This document shows, piece after piece, positions 16,831 through 25,176 of a stretch of DNA of 64,000 nucleotides. Source of the stretch: Ralstonia mannitolilytica (GTDB lineage: Bacteria > Pseudomonadota > Gammaproteobacteria > Burkholderiales > Burkholderiaceae); NCBI RefSeq assembly GCF_905397375.1, contig NZ_CAJPVG010000007.1, positions 124,001 through 188,000 of the forward strand, in the 5' to 3' direction. The notes under the pieces were generated by a model, which saw nothing but the letters and a program-made list of their open reading frames with translations, was not told the origin of the DNA and did not search any database. Numbering within the stretch: the stretch's first letter is position 1; the number at the start of each line of letters is the position of its first letter. The position numbers and the translations under genes were made by a program.

Positions 16831-17478
16831 ATGTCTGCGTTCCTGTCGATCGTGGCGGCCGATGATCATCCGGTGATCCTCATGGGGCTGACCGCCGCCC
16901 TGGCGCGGTTTCCGCAACTGCGTGTCGTGGCGCAGGCCCATGACGGGCGCGAACTCCTGCAGGTGCTCCGCCATATCGACTGCCAGGTCGTCGTCACCGA
17001 CTACAACATGGGCGGCGACCCGGCCTGCGATGCCATGCGACTGCTGACCCGCCTGCGTAAGCTGCAGCCCAGGCGTGCCGTCGTGGTCTGCACGATGGTC
17101 GACAATCCCGCCCTGCTGCGTGCGATGCAGGATGCCGGCGTGATGGGCCTCGTCAGCAAGAACGACGACCTGATCCACGTCGGCCACGCCGTCATGGCAA
17201 CGGCGCGCGGCGTGCGTTACTACAGCCCGGGGATCGCCCAAGACGTCCGCCTGGGCTCCAGCGTGCAGGAGGCCTACGGACGACTGAGCGTGCGCGAGCG
17301 CGAAGTCATTCAACTGTACGCGCGCGGTATGGCCCTGTCGGAGATTGCAAAGCAGCTCGGCTCGAGCATCAAGACCGTCAGCTCGCAGAAGACCATGGCG
17401 CTGCGCAAGCTCGGCCTGGCGCGCGACACCGAGCTGTTTCAGTACATGCGGACCCAGGCCATCTCGCTGGTCCGCTAA
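16831..17478 (+). CDS. NarL/LuxR-type response regulator
   Basis: The 215-residue protein has a receiver domain (ADDHP near residue 10, phospho-acceptor Asp in VVVTDYNM, Lys in GLVSKND) and a C-terminal LuxR helix-turn-helix (LSVREREVIQLYARGMALSEIAKQL). The overall look is RcsB/BvgA-like. The kinase is not encoded nearby. The stop overlaps the convergent aquaporin stop by 4 bp. The 299-bp gap upstream holds a GCCCCG / CGGGGC hairpin but no coding signal. Confidence 0.92.
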   Translation: MSAFLSIVAADDHPVILMGLTAALARFPQLRVVAQAHDGRELLQVLRHIDCQVVVTDYNMGGDPACDAMRLLTRLRKLQPRRAVVVCTMVDNPALLRAMQDAGVMGLVSKNDDLIHVGHAVMATARGVRYYSPGIAQDVRLGSSVQEAYGRLSVREREVIQLYARGMALSEIAKQLGSSIKTVSSQKTMALRKLGLARDTELFQYMRTQAISLVR

Positions 17479-18269
17479 GCGCTGCGCCCGGTAGCCTGGC
17501 GGCGCATCGGCAGCGCGTCGGTCCGGGCCGCGACGGGGCGGGGAGCCCGCGCCGGTTCTGCCCCCGCCAACCAGCGGAACAGCGGTGTCGCCAACAGCGC
17601 GCCGGCCAGTTGCGCCAGCATGTAGCCGGGCACGTCTTCAGGGCGGATGCCCGAGGGGCCGTCGGTCAGCGCGCACGCGAACGCCAATGCCGGGTTGGCC
17701 AGCGACGAAGACGACGTGAACCAATACCCCGCCGCGATATAGGCGGCCACCACCGCCGGCAGGTGCCGGGGCGCATGACGCCCGCACGCAATGCCCGCCC
17801 CGATGAGGCCGAAGGTTGCCAACGCCTCACTCCACCACAGCGCGCCGCCCGTGGCCGCATGCGTGCCTGCCGACCACACGGCCATGCCATACATGGCATG
17901 CATCGCGGCCACCCCGAGCGCCGCGCCCACCGTCTGCGCCGCGACGTACGCCAACGCTTCACGCGCGCGCAAGCCGCCCTGCAGTGCCGCCGACAACGTC
18001 ACCGCCGGGTTCAGGTGCGCGCCCGACACCGGCGCAAACACCGTCAGCAGTGCCAGCAGGCCCGCGCCGCCGGCCAGCGATTGCGCCAGCAGCGTCCACG
18101 TGGCATCGCCGCTGGAGATGCGGTTTGCGTGGATGCCCGTGCCGATCACCACCGCGATCAGCAGCGCCGTGCCCAGCGCCTCAGCAACGACGCGGCGCGC
18201 CAGCGAAACGGCGGACGGCGCCGGAGAACTCGCCGACGCAGCGGCGCGAAGCGGGGAAACGGTAGCCAT
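17475..18269 (-). CDS. Aquaporin / MIP-family channel
   Basis: MIP channels pass water, glycerol or small neutral solutes such as arsenous acid. The 264-residue protein has both half-helix signatures: SGAHLNPAVTLSAAL near residue 85 and SSLANPALAFACALTD near residue 205. Six hydrophobic segments are visible, with a short Ala/Ser-rich N-terminus before ALGTALLIAVVIG. The start at 18269 was chosen over a longer arginine-rich extension. Substrate selectivity is unclear. Confidence 0.88.
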   Translation of the reverse strand: MATVSPLRAAASASSPAPSAVSLARRVVAEALGTALLIAVVIGTGIHANRISSGDATWTLLAQSLAGGAGLLALLTVFAPVSGAHLNPAVTLSAALQGGLRAREALAYVAAQTVGAALGVAAMHAMYGMAVWSAGTHAATGGALWWSEALATFGLIGAGIACGRHAPRHLPAVVAAYIAAGYWFTSSSSLANPALAFACALTDGPSGIRPEDVPGYMLAQLAGALLATPLFRWLAGAEPARAPRPVAARTDALPMRRQATGRSA

Positions 18270-18387
18270 GAGCGGGGGAAGGCGGACGATGCCAAATGCA
18301 TCGCGCGGGAGTGTGGAACCTTCGCCCATGCCGATCAATGCACGCCGGCGCGTTTGTGCCGCGCGCCGGAGTATCGAATGCCCCGGC

Positions 18388-19848
18388 TCAGGCCGGGTTT
18401 GCCGCGCCGGCGGCAGACAGGCGGCGCTGGTGCGCGCCCAACCGTGCAAAGCCGATCGCCGCCGCCGCCAGGGCGGCCAGCATGGCGACGCAGCCGGCGA
18501 TGGTGCCGCGCGCGATACCCGCGCCGCCGTCTGCGGCGAACGTGAAGTACAACCCGCCGATACACGCGACGCCCAGCGCGCCTGCCACCTGCTGCGTGGT
18601 GATGAGCAACCCCGCCGCGGCCCCCGCCTGCGCCCGCGCTACGCCCGTCAGCACCAGGCCGATCAGCGGGACCACGACAAGGCCTTGCCCCGCCCCGTAC
18701 AGCGCCACGGCAATGCCGATCAGCGTCATGCCCGGCGCAGCGGGATGCGACCAGTCAGCGCCAAAGCCGGACACCAGCACCAGCAGGCCCAGCGCCATCA
18801 ACGCGAGCCCGCCCAGCATGGCGCGCACGCCGTGGCGCCGTACCAGCGCGTTGGCCACCCGCGACGTGCCCAGGAACGCGATCGCCAGCGGCAGGATCGC
18901 CACGCCCATCTGCAGCGCAGACAGCCGCCGCCCGTTCTGCAGATACAGCGTCAGCACCAGGAAGAACGCCATCATGCCGATGTAGTGCAGGCCCGACGCC
19001 GTCAGCCCCGTCATGAAGGCGCGATGCTGCAGCAACGCCGGCGGCAGCAGCGGCGTGCCGCCGGCGCGGTCGACGCGCGCTTCGAGCCGCTGGAACGTTG
19101 CCACGCCGAGTACGCCCGCGGCGAGCATCGCCAGCGTCCACCCCGGCCAGTGCAGCTCACGGCCGAACAGCAGCGGTACCAGCACGGCGGCCACGCTCGC
19201 GGCCATCCAGGCGACGCCGGCGGTGTCCAGGCGCACCGGCGTGGTTGCCGCCGGTCGCGGGATCCAGCGCCAGCCGAGCAGCGCCGCGGCCAGCCCCACC
19301 GGCACGTTGATCAGGAAGGCTGAGCGCCAGCCCAGCCCTGCGATATCTGCGCTGGTGAGCGCGCCGCCCACCAGCAGCCCGGCCGCGCCGCCGGTGCCCA
19401 TCACCAGCCCGAAGATCGACAGCGCGCGGTCGCGCTCCGTGCCGGCAAAGAGCGCCTGCACGCTCGCCAGCACCTGCGGCACCATCATCGCGGCGGACAG
19501 ACCTTGCGCAAAGCGCCACGCGATGAGCGCGGCCGCGCTGGCCGCCAGCCCGCAACCGGCCGAGGTGGCGGTAAAGGCGATGAGCCCGAGCAGGAACACG
19601 CGCCGCCGCCCGAACAGGTCGCCCAGCCGGCCGCCGGTGATAAGCAGGATCGCGTAGCCGAGCTGGTAGACGGCCAGCACCGCCTCCAGTTGCGCGGGCG
19701 TGGCGTGCAGGCTCGTGCGGATGCTGGGGATCGCCACATTGGCGATGAACGCATCGACGATGAACATGAATTGCGCCGTCACCATCACACCAAAGGCAAG
19801 CCAGCGGCGCGGTTCCGATGCGGAAGAGGAGGAAGAAACGTGGGTCAC
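18388..19848 (-). CDS. MFS drug-efflux transporter, DHA2 (EmrB/QacA) type
   Basis: The 486-residue, roughly 14-helix protein is an inner-membrane proton-coupled exporter. Motif A-like GGRLGDLFGRRRVFLLG lies near residue 72, and the motif C-type glycine-rich stretch GTGGAAGLLVGG near residue 150. Helix 1 carries VDAFIANVAIPSI, typical of DHA2. It is divergent from an XRE-type regulator at 19974 across a 125-bp gap with direct repeats, so local control by that regulator is likely. Confidence 0.9.
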   Translation of the reverse strand: MTHVSSSSSASEPRRWLAFGVMVTAQFMFIVDAFIANVAIPSIRTSLHATPAQLEAVLAVYQLGYAILLITGGRLGDLFGRRRVFLLGLIAFTATSAGCGLAASAAALIAWRFAQGLSAAMMVPQVLASVQALFAGTERDRALSIFGLVMGTGGAAGLLVGGALTSADIAGLGWRSAFLINVPVGLAAALLGWRWIPRPAATTPVRLDTAGVAWMAASVAAVLVPLLFGRELHWPGWTLAMLAAGVLGVATFQRLEARVDRAGGTPLLPPALLQHRAFMTGLTASGLHYIGMMAFFLVLTLYLQNGRRLSALQMGVAILPLAIAFLGTSRVANALVRRHGVRAMLGGLALMALGLLVLVSGFGADWSHPAAPGMTLIGIAVALYGAGQGLVVVPLIGLVLTGVARAQAGAAAGLLITTQQVAGALGVACIGGLYFTFAADGGAGIARGTIAGCVAMLAALAAAAIGFARLGAHQRRLSAAGAANPA

Positions 19849-19909
19849 GATCGGCTCCGGAAAAGAGAGGTGATCGCAGCGTAGGCGCCCGTGCCGATTC
19901 GATGCAGAG

Positions 19910-19928
19910 CTAGGATTAACCTAGGATT
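19910..19928. promoter_or_regulatory. Direct repeats between the MFS gene and its regulator
   Basis: CTAGGATT occurs at 19910-19917 and again at 19921-19928, an 11-bp (one helical turn) spacing in the divergent gap. This is a plausible binding site for the XRE regulator encoded at 19974. Confidence 0.5.
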
Positions 19929-19973
19929 GGGCTGTCCCTCCCACCTTCGCGCGCGCTTGTGTGTAATACCGTC

Positions 19974-20810
19974 ATGGACGATTTCACTGCAGACCTGGCT
20001 CCCTTCCCCGCCTCGCCGCGCAACGAGCTCGGCGAGTTCCTGCGCAGCCGCCGCGGCCAGTTGCGCCCGCAGGATGTGGGATTGCCCGAGGGGGGCGGCC
20101 GCCGCCGCACCGCCGGCCTGCGCCGCGAAGAAGTGGCGCAGCTCGCCAACATCAGCATCGACTGGTATGTGCGCATCGAACAGGGCCGCGACGTGCGGCC
20201 TTCGGTGGCCACGATCGAGGCGATCGGCCGCGCCCTGAAGCTGTCGTCGGACGAGCGCGCCCACATGCGCGGGCTGGCGCGGGCCGAATCGGTCTTCCCG
20301 GGCACCCCGGTGCGCTCATTGATGGAGGATGTGCCCGACGTGCTGCGCCGCGCCGTCGCCGGCATGGCCCTGCCCGCGCACGTGCGCAGTTACCGTACCG
20401 ACCTGCTGTGCTGGAACGATGCCGCGTCGCAGCTGTTCATGGATTTCGGCACGATGCCGCCGGAAGACCGCAACGCGCTGGTCTACATGTTCCTGTATGC
20501 CAACGCGCGCGAGCGCTTTGTCGAGTGGGAGAGCGAGGCGCGCCGCATGCTGGCGAAGTTTCGCGCGGTGTACGACCCGCATGCCGACGACCTCGTCCTC
20601 GTGGCGCTGGTCGACCGGCTGCGCACCGAGAGCCGCGAGTTCGACACCTGGTGGCGCCAGCATGAAGTCCGCGCCGCCCGCGCCGAGCACAAGCTGATCC
20701 GCACGCCGGGCGGCAAGGTCGTCCGCTACGACTACATCGGCCTGCCGGTGATGGAAGACCCGCGGCTGCGCCTCGTGATGTATGTACCGAGGGAAGACGG
20801 CGGCGCTTAA
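19974..20810 (+). CDS. XRE-family regulator with MmyB-like ligand-binding domain
   Basis: The 278-residue protein has an N-terminal helix-turn-helix (RRTAGLRREEVAQLANISID then WYVRIEQGRDVRPS) at about residues 35-90. The C-terminal MmyB-type domain starts near residue 100 and includes the typical LLCWNDAASQLFMDF and WEACR-like segments. Such regulators often control an adjacent pump or dehydrogenase. The neighbour here is a divergent DHA2 exporter. The ATG at 19974 was preferred over a GTG five codons earlier. It overlaps the convergent isochorismatase-like stop by 4 bp. Confidence 0.9.
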   Translation: MDDFTADLAPFPASPRNELGEFLRSRRGQLRPQDVGLPEGGGRRRTAGLRREEVAQLANISIDWYVRIEQGRDVRPSVATIEAIGRALKLSSDERAHMRGLARAESVFPGTPVRSLMEDVPDVLRRAVAGMALPAHVRSYRTDLLCWNDAASQLFMDFGTMPPEDRNALVYMFLYANARERFVEWESEARRMLAKFRAVYDPHADDLVLVALVDRLRTESREFDTWWRQHEVRAARAEHKLIRTPGGKVVRYDYIGLPVMEDPRLRLVMYVPREDGGA

Positions 20811-21406
20811 TCCGTCAACGCCGCGAGGATGGTTTCGGTGCTGCGCACCCGGCCCAGGCGCGGAAAGACGTGCTCGACCGACGAACGGTGCAGCGCGGCA
20901 TCGTTCGAGCTCATCGCATCTTCGGCCAGCACCAGCGCGTAGCCGTGTTCCCATGCGGCCCGCGCGGTCGATTCCACGCCCACATGCGTCGAGATACCGC
21001 CCAGCACGATGGTAGTGACGCCGCGGCGGCGCAATTGCAGGTCGAGCTCGGTGCCGTAGAACGCGCCCCACTGGCGCTTGGTGATCTGGATGTCGGTGGC
21101 TGCGACTTCCAGCTCGGCGGGCTGTTCCCACCATTGCGGCGGCAGGCCGCCCGGCTGCGTGGGTGTGGGGCGGTCGACGGGCTGGCGCGGCGCATCAGCG
21201 TAGTCGGCCGCCCAACCCACGCGCACGAGCACCACGGGCGCACCCAGCTCGCGAAAGCGCTTGGCCAACTTGGCGGACGCGCCCAATACCTGCTCGGCCG
21301 TATGCGGCCCTTGCGCGAACGGCAGGATGCCGCGTTGCAGGTCGATCAGCACCAGCGCGGTGGTCTTCGCAGACAAGGCAGGCAGGGTTTGCAGCGGTTC
21401 AGACAT
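20807..21406 (-). CDS. Isochorismatase-family hydrolase lacking the cysteine nucleophile
   Basis: The 199-residue protein has the family fold: catalytic-type Asp in LVLIDLQRGI near residue 22 and Lys in QITKRQWGAFYGTELDL near residue 113. At the position where cysteine hydrolases have T-x-x-C-V-E-S-T-A the sequence reads STHVGVESTAR, with Gly replacing Cys. True isochorismatases such as EntB and PhzD also have Gly there, so an ether-type hydrolysis or a non-amidase role is more likely than nicotinamidase activity. A GGAG ribosome site precedes the start. It is 23 bp downstream of a PaaI-type thioesterase gene, so the two are probably co-transcribed. Confidence 0.88.
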   Translation of the reverse strand: MSEPLQTLPALSAKTTALVLIDLQRGILPFAQGPHTAEQVLGASAKLAKRFRELGAPVVLVRVGWAADYADAPRQPVDRPTPTQPGGLPPQWWEQPAELEVAATDIQITKRQWGAFYGTELDLQLRRRGVTTIVLGGISTHVGVESTARAAWEHGYALVLAEDAMSSNDAALHRSSVEHVFPRLGRVRSTETILAALTD

Positions 21407-21429
21407 CAGGTGCTCCAGGTCAATTCGAT

Positions 21430-21864
21430 TTACGGACGGCGGATGACACAGGTTGCCGTGGCGTGCGCGAGCAACGTGCCGTCCTGCGTCTTGAGCGTGC
21501 CCTCCGACACGCCGATCGTGCGCGAGACATGCAGCACGCGCCCAACGGCCACCAGCGGTGTATCCACCGGTACGGCCTTCACCATCTTCACGTTCAGGTC
21601 GACCGTGCCGTAGCCGACGCCGGCTTCCAGCATCGAATGCACGGCACAGCCCGTCACGGAATCGAGCACCGTCGCCGCAAAACCGCCGTGCACACCGCCC
21701 AGCGGATTGAGGTGGCGCTTGTCGGCCTGGGCAGTGAAGTGCACGGTGCCTGCTTCGATGGAATCCATCGTCATCGGGATGGTTTCGCTGATGGACGCGC
21801 GCGGCAGCTCGCCGCGCGACATGGCCTGCAGCAATTGCAGGCCGGTCATTTGGGACGGATGCAT
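21430..21864 (-). CDS. PaaI-family hotdog thioesterase
   Basis: The 144-residue single-hotdog protein carries the family motif NPLGGVHGGFAATVLDSVTG near residue 62, where the Gly-rich loop and acidic residue form the CoA thioester site. Family members hydrolyse aryl- or acyl-CoA thioesters. The ATG at 21864 removes a long arginine-rich extension that would otherwise run upstream. It is followed on the same strand by the isochorismatase-like gene. Confidence 0.88.
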   Translation of the reverse strand: MHPSQMTGLQLLQAMSRGELPRASISETIPMTMDSIEAGTVHFTAQADKRHLNPLGGVHGGFAATVLDSVTGCAVHSMLEAGVGYGTVDLNVKMVKAVPVDTPLVAVGRVLHVSRTIGVSEGTLKTQDGTLLAHATATCVIRRP

Positions 21865-21953
21865 GGGGAAGGTCTGGTGGAGTTGGGGTGAGGTGACTCG
21901 ACACTCTACCGCGAGCCTGATTGCCGGGGCTGCAATGGGTTGCATTGGACGAC

Positions 21954-22004
21954 GCAACAACGCGCGCCTACCCATGCCCCAATGCGGGTAGACCCTAACG
22001 TTGC
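21954..22004. promoter_or_regulatory. Two-tier dyad in the thioesterase-porin divergent region
   Basis: CTACCC (21968-21973) / GGGTAG (21986-21991) is flanked almost symmetrically by GCAAC (21954-21958) / GTTGC (22000-22004). The common centre near 21979 suggests a regulator site or folded leader in the 288-bp gap upstream of the porin. Confidence 0.4.
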
Positions 22005-22152
22005 GCGCACGCCGACGCGAAAGGCTCCAGAAAGGTGGCCCCTTCTACGCTCGCCCAGCGATTGCATCGGCGGCCTGACCCACCGCCGTCGCGCGTTTTC
22101 CGAAGCCGGCACCACGACCGGACACCATCACCCACAAAGGAAGGAGACTTCA

Positions 22153-23280
22153 ATGTCCCGCATCAAGTTTGCCCTTGCGGCAACAGCAGCTGCGGCGGCC
22201 ACGCTGGCCACCGGCGCCCACGCCCAGTCGTCGAACGTGACGCTCTACGGGCTGATCGACACCACCATCAGCACCGTCAACAACGCCAATGCCTCGGGCG
22301 CGCGCCTGACCGGCTTCCAGGTGCCCTGGTTCTCCGGCAGCCGCTGGGGCCTGACCGGTAAGGAAGACCTGGGCAACGGTCTGTCGGCCATCTTCAAGCT
22401 GGAATCGGAATTCGAAACGCCCACCGGCAACATGGACACCCCGGGGGTGCTGTTCAACCGTGATGCGTGGGTGGGTTTGTCGAGCGAATCGCTCGGTAAG
22501 CTGACCTTTGGCCGCCAGAACGCGATTGCGCGCGATGTGTCGGGCATCTACGGCGACCCGTACACCAGCGCCACCGTCACGCTGGATGAAGGCGGCTACA
22601 CCAACGTCAACAACTTCAAGCAACTGATCTTCTACGCAGGTAGCGCCACGGGCACGCGTCTGAACAACGGCGTGGTGTGGAAGAAGCTGTGGGACGGCCG
22701 CTTCTTCACTGGCCTGGCCTATCAGTTTGGCGAAGTGCCGGGTCAGTTCACGCAAGGGACCACCGAGTCGCTGGCCCTGGGCTACAACGGCGGCAACTTC
22801 AACCTGGCCGGCTTTGCGCAACAGGCCAAGGTGGGCGGCTTCATGGACCGTTCGTATTCGGTCGGCGGCAACGTGATCTTCGGCATGTTCCGCGTCAATG
22901 CCGGCTACTTCCACTACACCGGCGAGCAGCCGGCCGCGATCGGCAACCGCAGCGACAACGCGTACACCGTGTCGCTGAAGGTGGCGCCCCCGGGTGCGTT
23001 CGACTACGAAATCGGCTACCAGATCATGAAGGCCAACAACGCCGCCTTCAGCGCCGATGGCAACACCCTCAACGCGTATGCCAGCGTCGTGGGCGCCACC
23101 GCAGCGGGCAGCGGCCGCAAGAGCACGCTTTACGGCTCGGTGTTCTACCACGTGTCCAAGCGTACGGAGTTCTACGTTGCGGCCGACTACATGAAGCTGA
23201 AGGATCAGTACATCGTGGGCGGCACCAACGGCCACAACAGCCAGACGGAGTTCGGCGTCGGTATGCGCACGCGCTTCTAA
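22153..23280 (+). CDS. Outer-membrane porin, Burkholderia/Neisseria type
   Basis: General porins form trimeric diffusion channels in the outer membrane. The 375-residue precursor has a signal peptide ending in AHA/Q near residue 24 and the canonical start SSNVTLYGLIDTTIS. SRWGLTGKEDLGNGL and VGLSSESLGKLTFGRQN follow. The chain ends with the aromatic GVGMRTRF barrel tail. A strong GGAAGGAGA ribosome site precedes the ATG at 22153. It stands alone between a divergent thioesterase operon and a convergent binding-protein gene. Confidence 0.95.
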   Translation: MSRIKFALAATAAAAATLATGAHAQSSNVTLYGLIDTTISTVNNANASGARLTGFQVPWFSGSRWGLTGKEDLGNGLSAIFKLESEFETPTGNMDTPGVLFNRDAWVGLSSESLGKLTFGRQNAIARDVSGIYGDPYTSATVTLDEGGYTNVNNFKQLIFYAGSATGTRLNNGVVWKKLWDGRFFTGLAYQFGEVPGQFTQGTTESLALGYNGGNFNLAGFAQQAKVGGFMDRSYSVGGNVIFGMFRVNAGYFHYTGEQPAAIGNRSDNAYTVSLKVAPPGAFDYEIGYQIMKANNAAFSADGNTLNAYASVVGATAAGSGRKSTLYGSVFYHVSKRTEFYVAADYMKLKDQYIVGGTNGHNSQTEFGVGMRTRF

Positions 23281-23298
23281 GCGAGGGTTTGGCTGGAG

Positions 23299-24348
23299 CT
23301 AGCGGCGCTCGCGCACCTGATCGACAAACTTGTTGGTATAGGTGCGCGAGAGGTCGATGTGCTTGTCGCGCGCGTTGGCATTGCTGGCGGCGAGGACGCG
23401 CAGGACGGTGGGTGGGCCGTCGTCCGGCATGCGTCCGTCGGGGCTGAAGGTGGGCAACGCGGCGGCAAGCGCTTTTGCGTACAGCTCGGGATGATCGCGC
23501 CGGAATTCAGCCGGCATGCGGGCGGCAATGTCTTCCGCGCCATGCGTGTGCATGTAACGCAGGGTGCGCACGAAGGCGCGAGCCAGTTTGGCGGCGATAT
23601 CCGGATGCGCTTCGAGCCATTCGGTCTGCAGGTACAGGCACGCGGCCGGATACGGGCCGCCCAGCGCGGCGCGCGTGCTTTCCAGCGTGCGCAAGTCGAG
23701 CAGCACGCGGGCTTCGCCGCTGTGCACGAGCCGCGTGACCGTCGGGTCGGTGGTCATGCCGGCGTCGATGCGGCCGTTGCGCAGTGCGGTGACGAAGCTG
23801 CGGTCCGCGCCGACCGGCAGCATGGTGTAATCGCCGGCCGACAGCCCCTGCTGCGCCATCAGGTAGCGCGTGAGAAAGCTCGTCGATGCGCCCAGCCCCG
23901 TCACGCCCAGCGTGCGGCCGCGCAGGTCACGCATCGATTGCACGGCTGCCGGCAACCGTGTCGAGACGACTTCCGCTTCGCCCGGCACCTGGCTGAATAC
24001 GACGATGGCACGCACTTCCTTGCCCTTGGCCTGCAGGTCGATGGTGTGGTCATAAAAGCCGACCACGCCTTGCGCAAAGCCGGTGAGCAGTTCGCTCTCG
24101 GCATCGACGCCGGCAGGCTGCGAGAGCAGTTCCACCTCGAGCCCCTCGTCGCGGAAATAGCCCAGGCGCTGCGCCAGCGTCGCGGGCAGGTAGATCATCT
24201 TGGCGGTGCCGCTGACCATGAGCGTCAGTCGCGTCGGGTCTTGGGCGAGGGCGTGTGAGGCTGCCACTGCCAGCAGGGCAGCGAGCCACGGCGTGATCCA
24301 GCCCCGGAGGCCGCGTGCGCGGGCGCTCCTGCAGGTAAAAACACCCAT
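23299..24348 (-). CDS. Orphan NitT/TauT-type ABC substrate-binding protein
   Basis: The 349-residue precursor has an Arg-containing signal peptide ending in ALA near residue 35. An NMT1/SsuA-type periplasmic binding fold follows: LPATLAQRLGYFRDEGLEVEL, VGFYDHTIDLQAKG, LRGRTLGVTGLGASTSFL and GRIDAGMTTDPTV. The family binds sulfonates, nitrate or pyrimidine precursors. No permease or ATPase gene is adjacent. It is divergent from a TctDE-like two-component system and may be that system's target or sensor partner. It could also serve the binding-protein-less transporter at 3.9-7.1 kb; both ideas are inference. Confidence 0.85.
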   Translation of the reverse strand: MGVFTCRSARARGLRGWITPWLAALLAVAASHALAQDPTRLTLMVSGTAKMIYLPATLAQRLGYFRDEGLEVELLSQPAGVDAESELLTGFAQGVVGFYDHTIDLQAKGKEVRAIVVFSQVPGEAEVVSTRLPAAVQSMRDLRGRTLGVTGLGASTSFLTRYLMAQQGLSAGDYTMLPVGADRSFVTALRNGRIDAGMTTDPTVTRLVHSGEARVLLDLRTLESTRAALGGPYPAACLYLQTEWLEAHPDIAAKLARAFVRTLRYMHTHGAEDIAARMPAEFRRDHPELYAKALAAALPTFSPDGRMPDDGPPTVLRVLAASNANARDKHIDLSRTYTNKFVDQVRERR

Positions 24349-24495
24349 TGAGTTGTCTCCGGCTCTTTTGTAGATATCGGTATCGCGCGGTCCGGAGCTG
24401 GTGAGTGATGCCTCCGGCGCGCGTAGGCAGCCGCCACCATTCTAGGAAGCGGCAACCCACAAATCGCTTTCATTTTTCGGACGCGCTGTTTTCGC

Positions 24496-25176
24496 ATGAA
24501 GCTGCTCCTGATCGAAGACAACGCCCCGCTGGCGCACTGGCTGTCTGAAGCCCTGCGCCGCGCCCATTTCACCGTGGATCACGCCACCGATGGCGAATCC
24601 GCCGACACGTTGTTGCTCACGCAACACTACGACGTGGTCCTGCTCGATTTGCAATTGCCCACGTTGTCGGGGCAAGGCGTATTGCAACGTTTGCGCGGAC
24701 GGCGCAACGCCGTGCCGGTGCTGATCCTCACGGCCAGCGGCGGGATCGACGACAAGGTTGCATGCCTGGGTGCCGGCGCCGACGACTACCTCGTCAAGCC
24801 GTTCGAGATTCGCGAGTTGATTGCGCGGATCCAGGCGCTGGTGCGGCGCAGCGCGCCCGACCAGTCCGTCGAGCTGCAATGCGGCGACCTGACGTACCAC
24901 ACCGGCAGCCGCACCTTCAATCTGGCCGGCCAGCCTCTGGTGCTGCCTGCGCGCGAGCACACCGTGCTGGAAATCCTCATGCTCAAGCTGGGCCGCACCG
25001 TTTCGAAACCGGCGCTGGTGAACGGCGTGTTCGGGATGGACGACGAAGCCAGCCCCGAGGCCATCGAAATCTACATCCACCGCCTGCGCAAGAAGCTGGA
25101 GCATTCCGCTGCCACCATCGTCACGCTGCGCGGCCTCGGTTACCTGCTGCGCGATGCCTCCGCTGCGCAGTCCTGA
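24496..25176 (+). CDS. OmpR/TctD-type response regulator
   Basis: The 226-residue protein has a receiver domain (EDN near residue 7, phospho-acceptor Asp in VVLLDLQLP, Lys in YLVKPFE) and a winged-helix DNA-binding domain with IEIYIHRLRKKLE and the GLGYLL ending. Overall it resembles TctD/QseB-group regulators of substrate uptake. Its 3' end overlaps the histidine kinase gene by 23 bp, so the two are translationally linked. It is divergent from the orphan binding protein at 23299-24348. Confidence 0.92.
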   Translation: MKLLLIEDNAPLAHWLSEALRRAHFTVDHATDGESADTLLLTQHYDVVLLDLQLPTLSGQGVLQRLRGRRNAVPVLILTASGGIDDKVACLGAGADDYLVKPFEIRELIARIQALVRRSAPDQSVELQCGDLTYHTGSRTFNLAGQPLVLPAREHTVLEILMLKLGRTVSKPALVNGVFGMDDEASPEAIEIYIHRLRKKLEHSAATIVTLRGLGYLLRDASAAQS

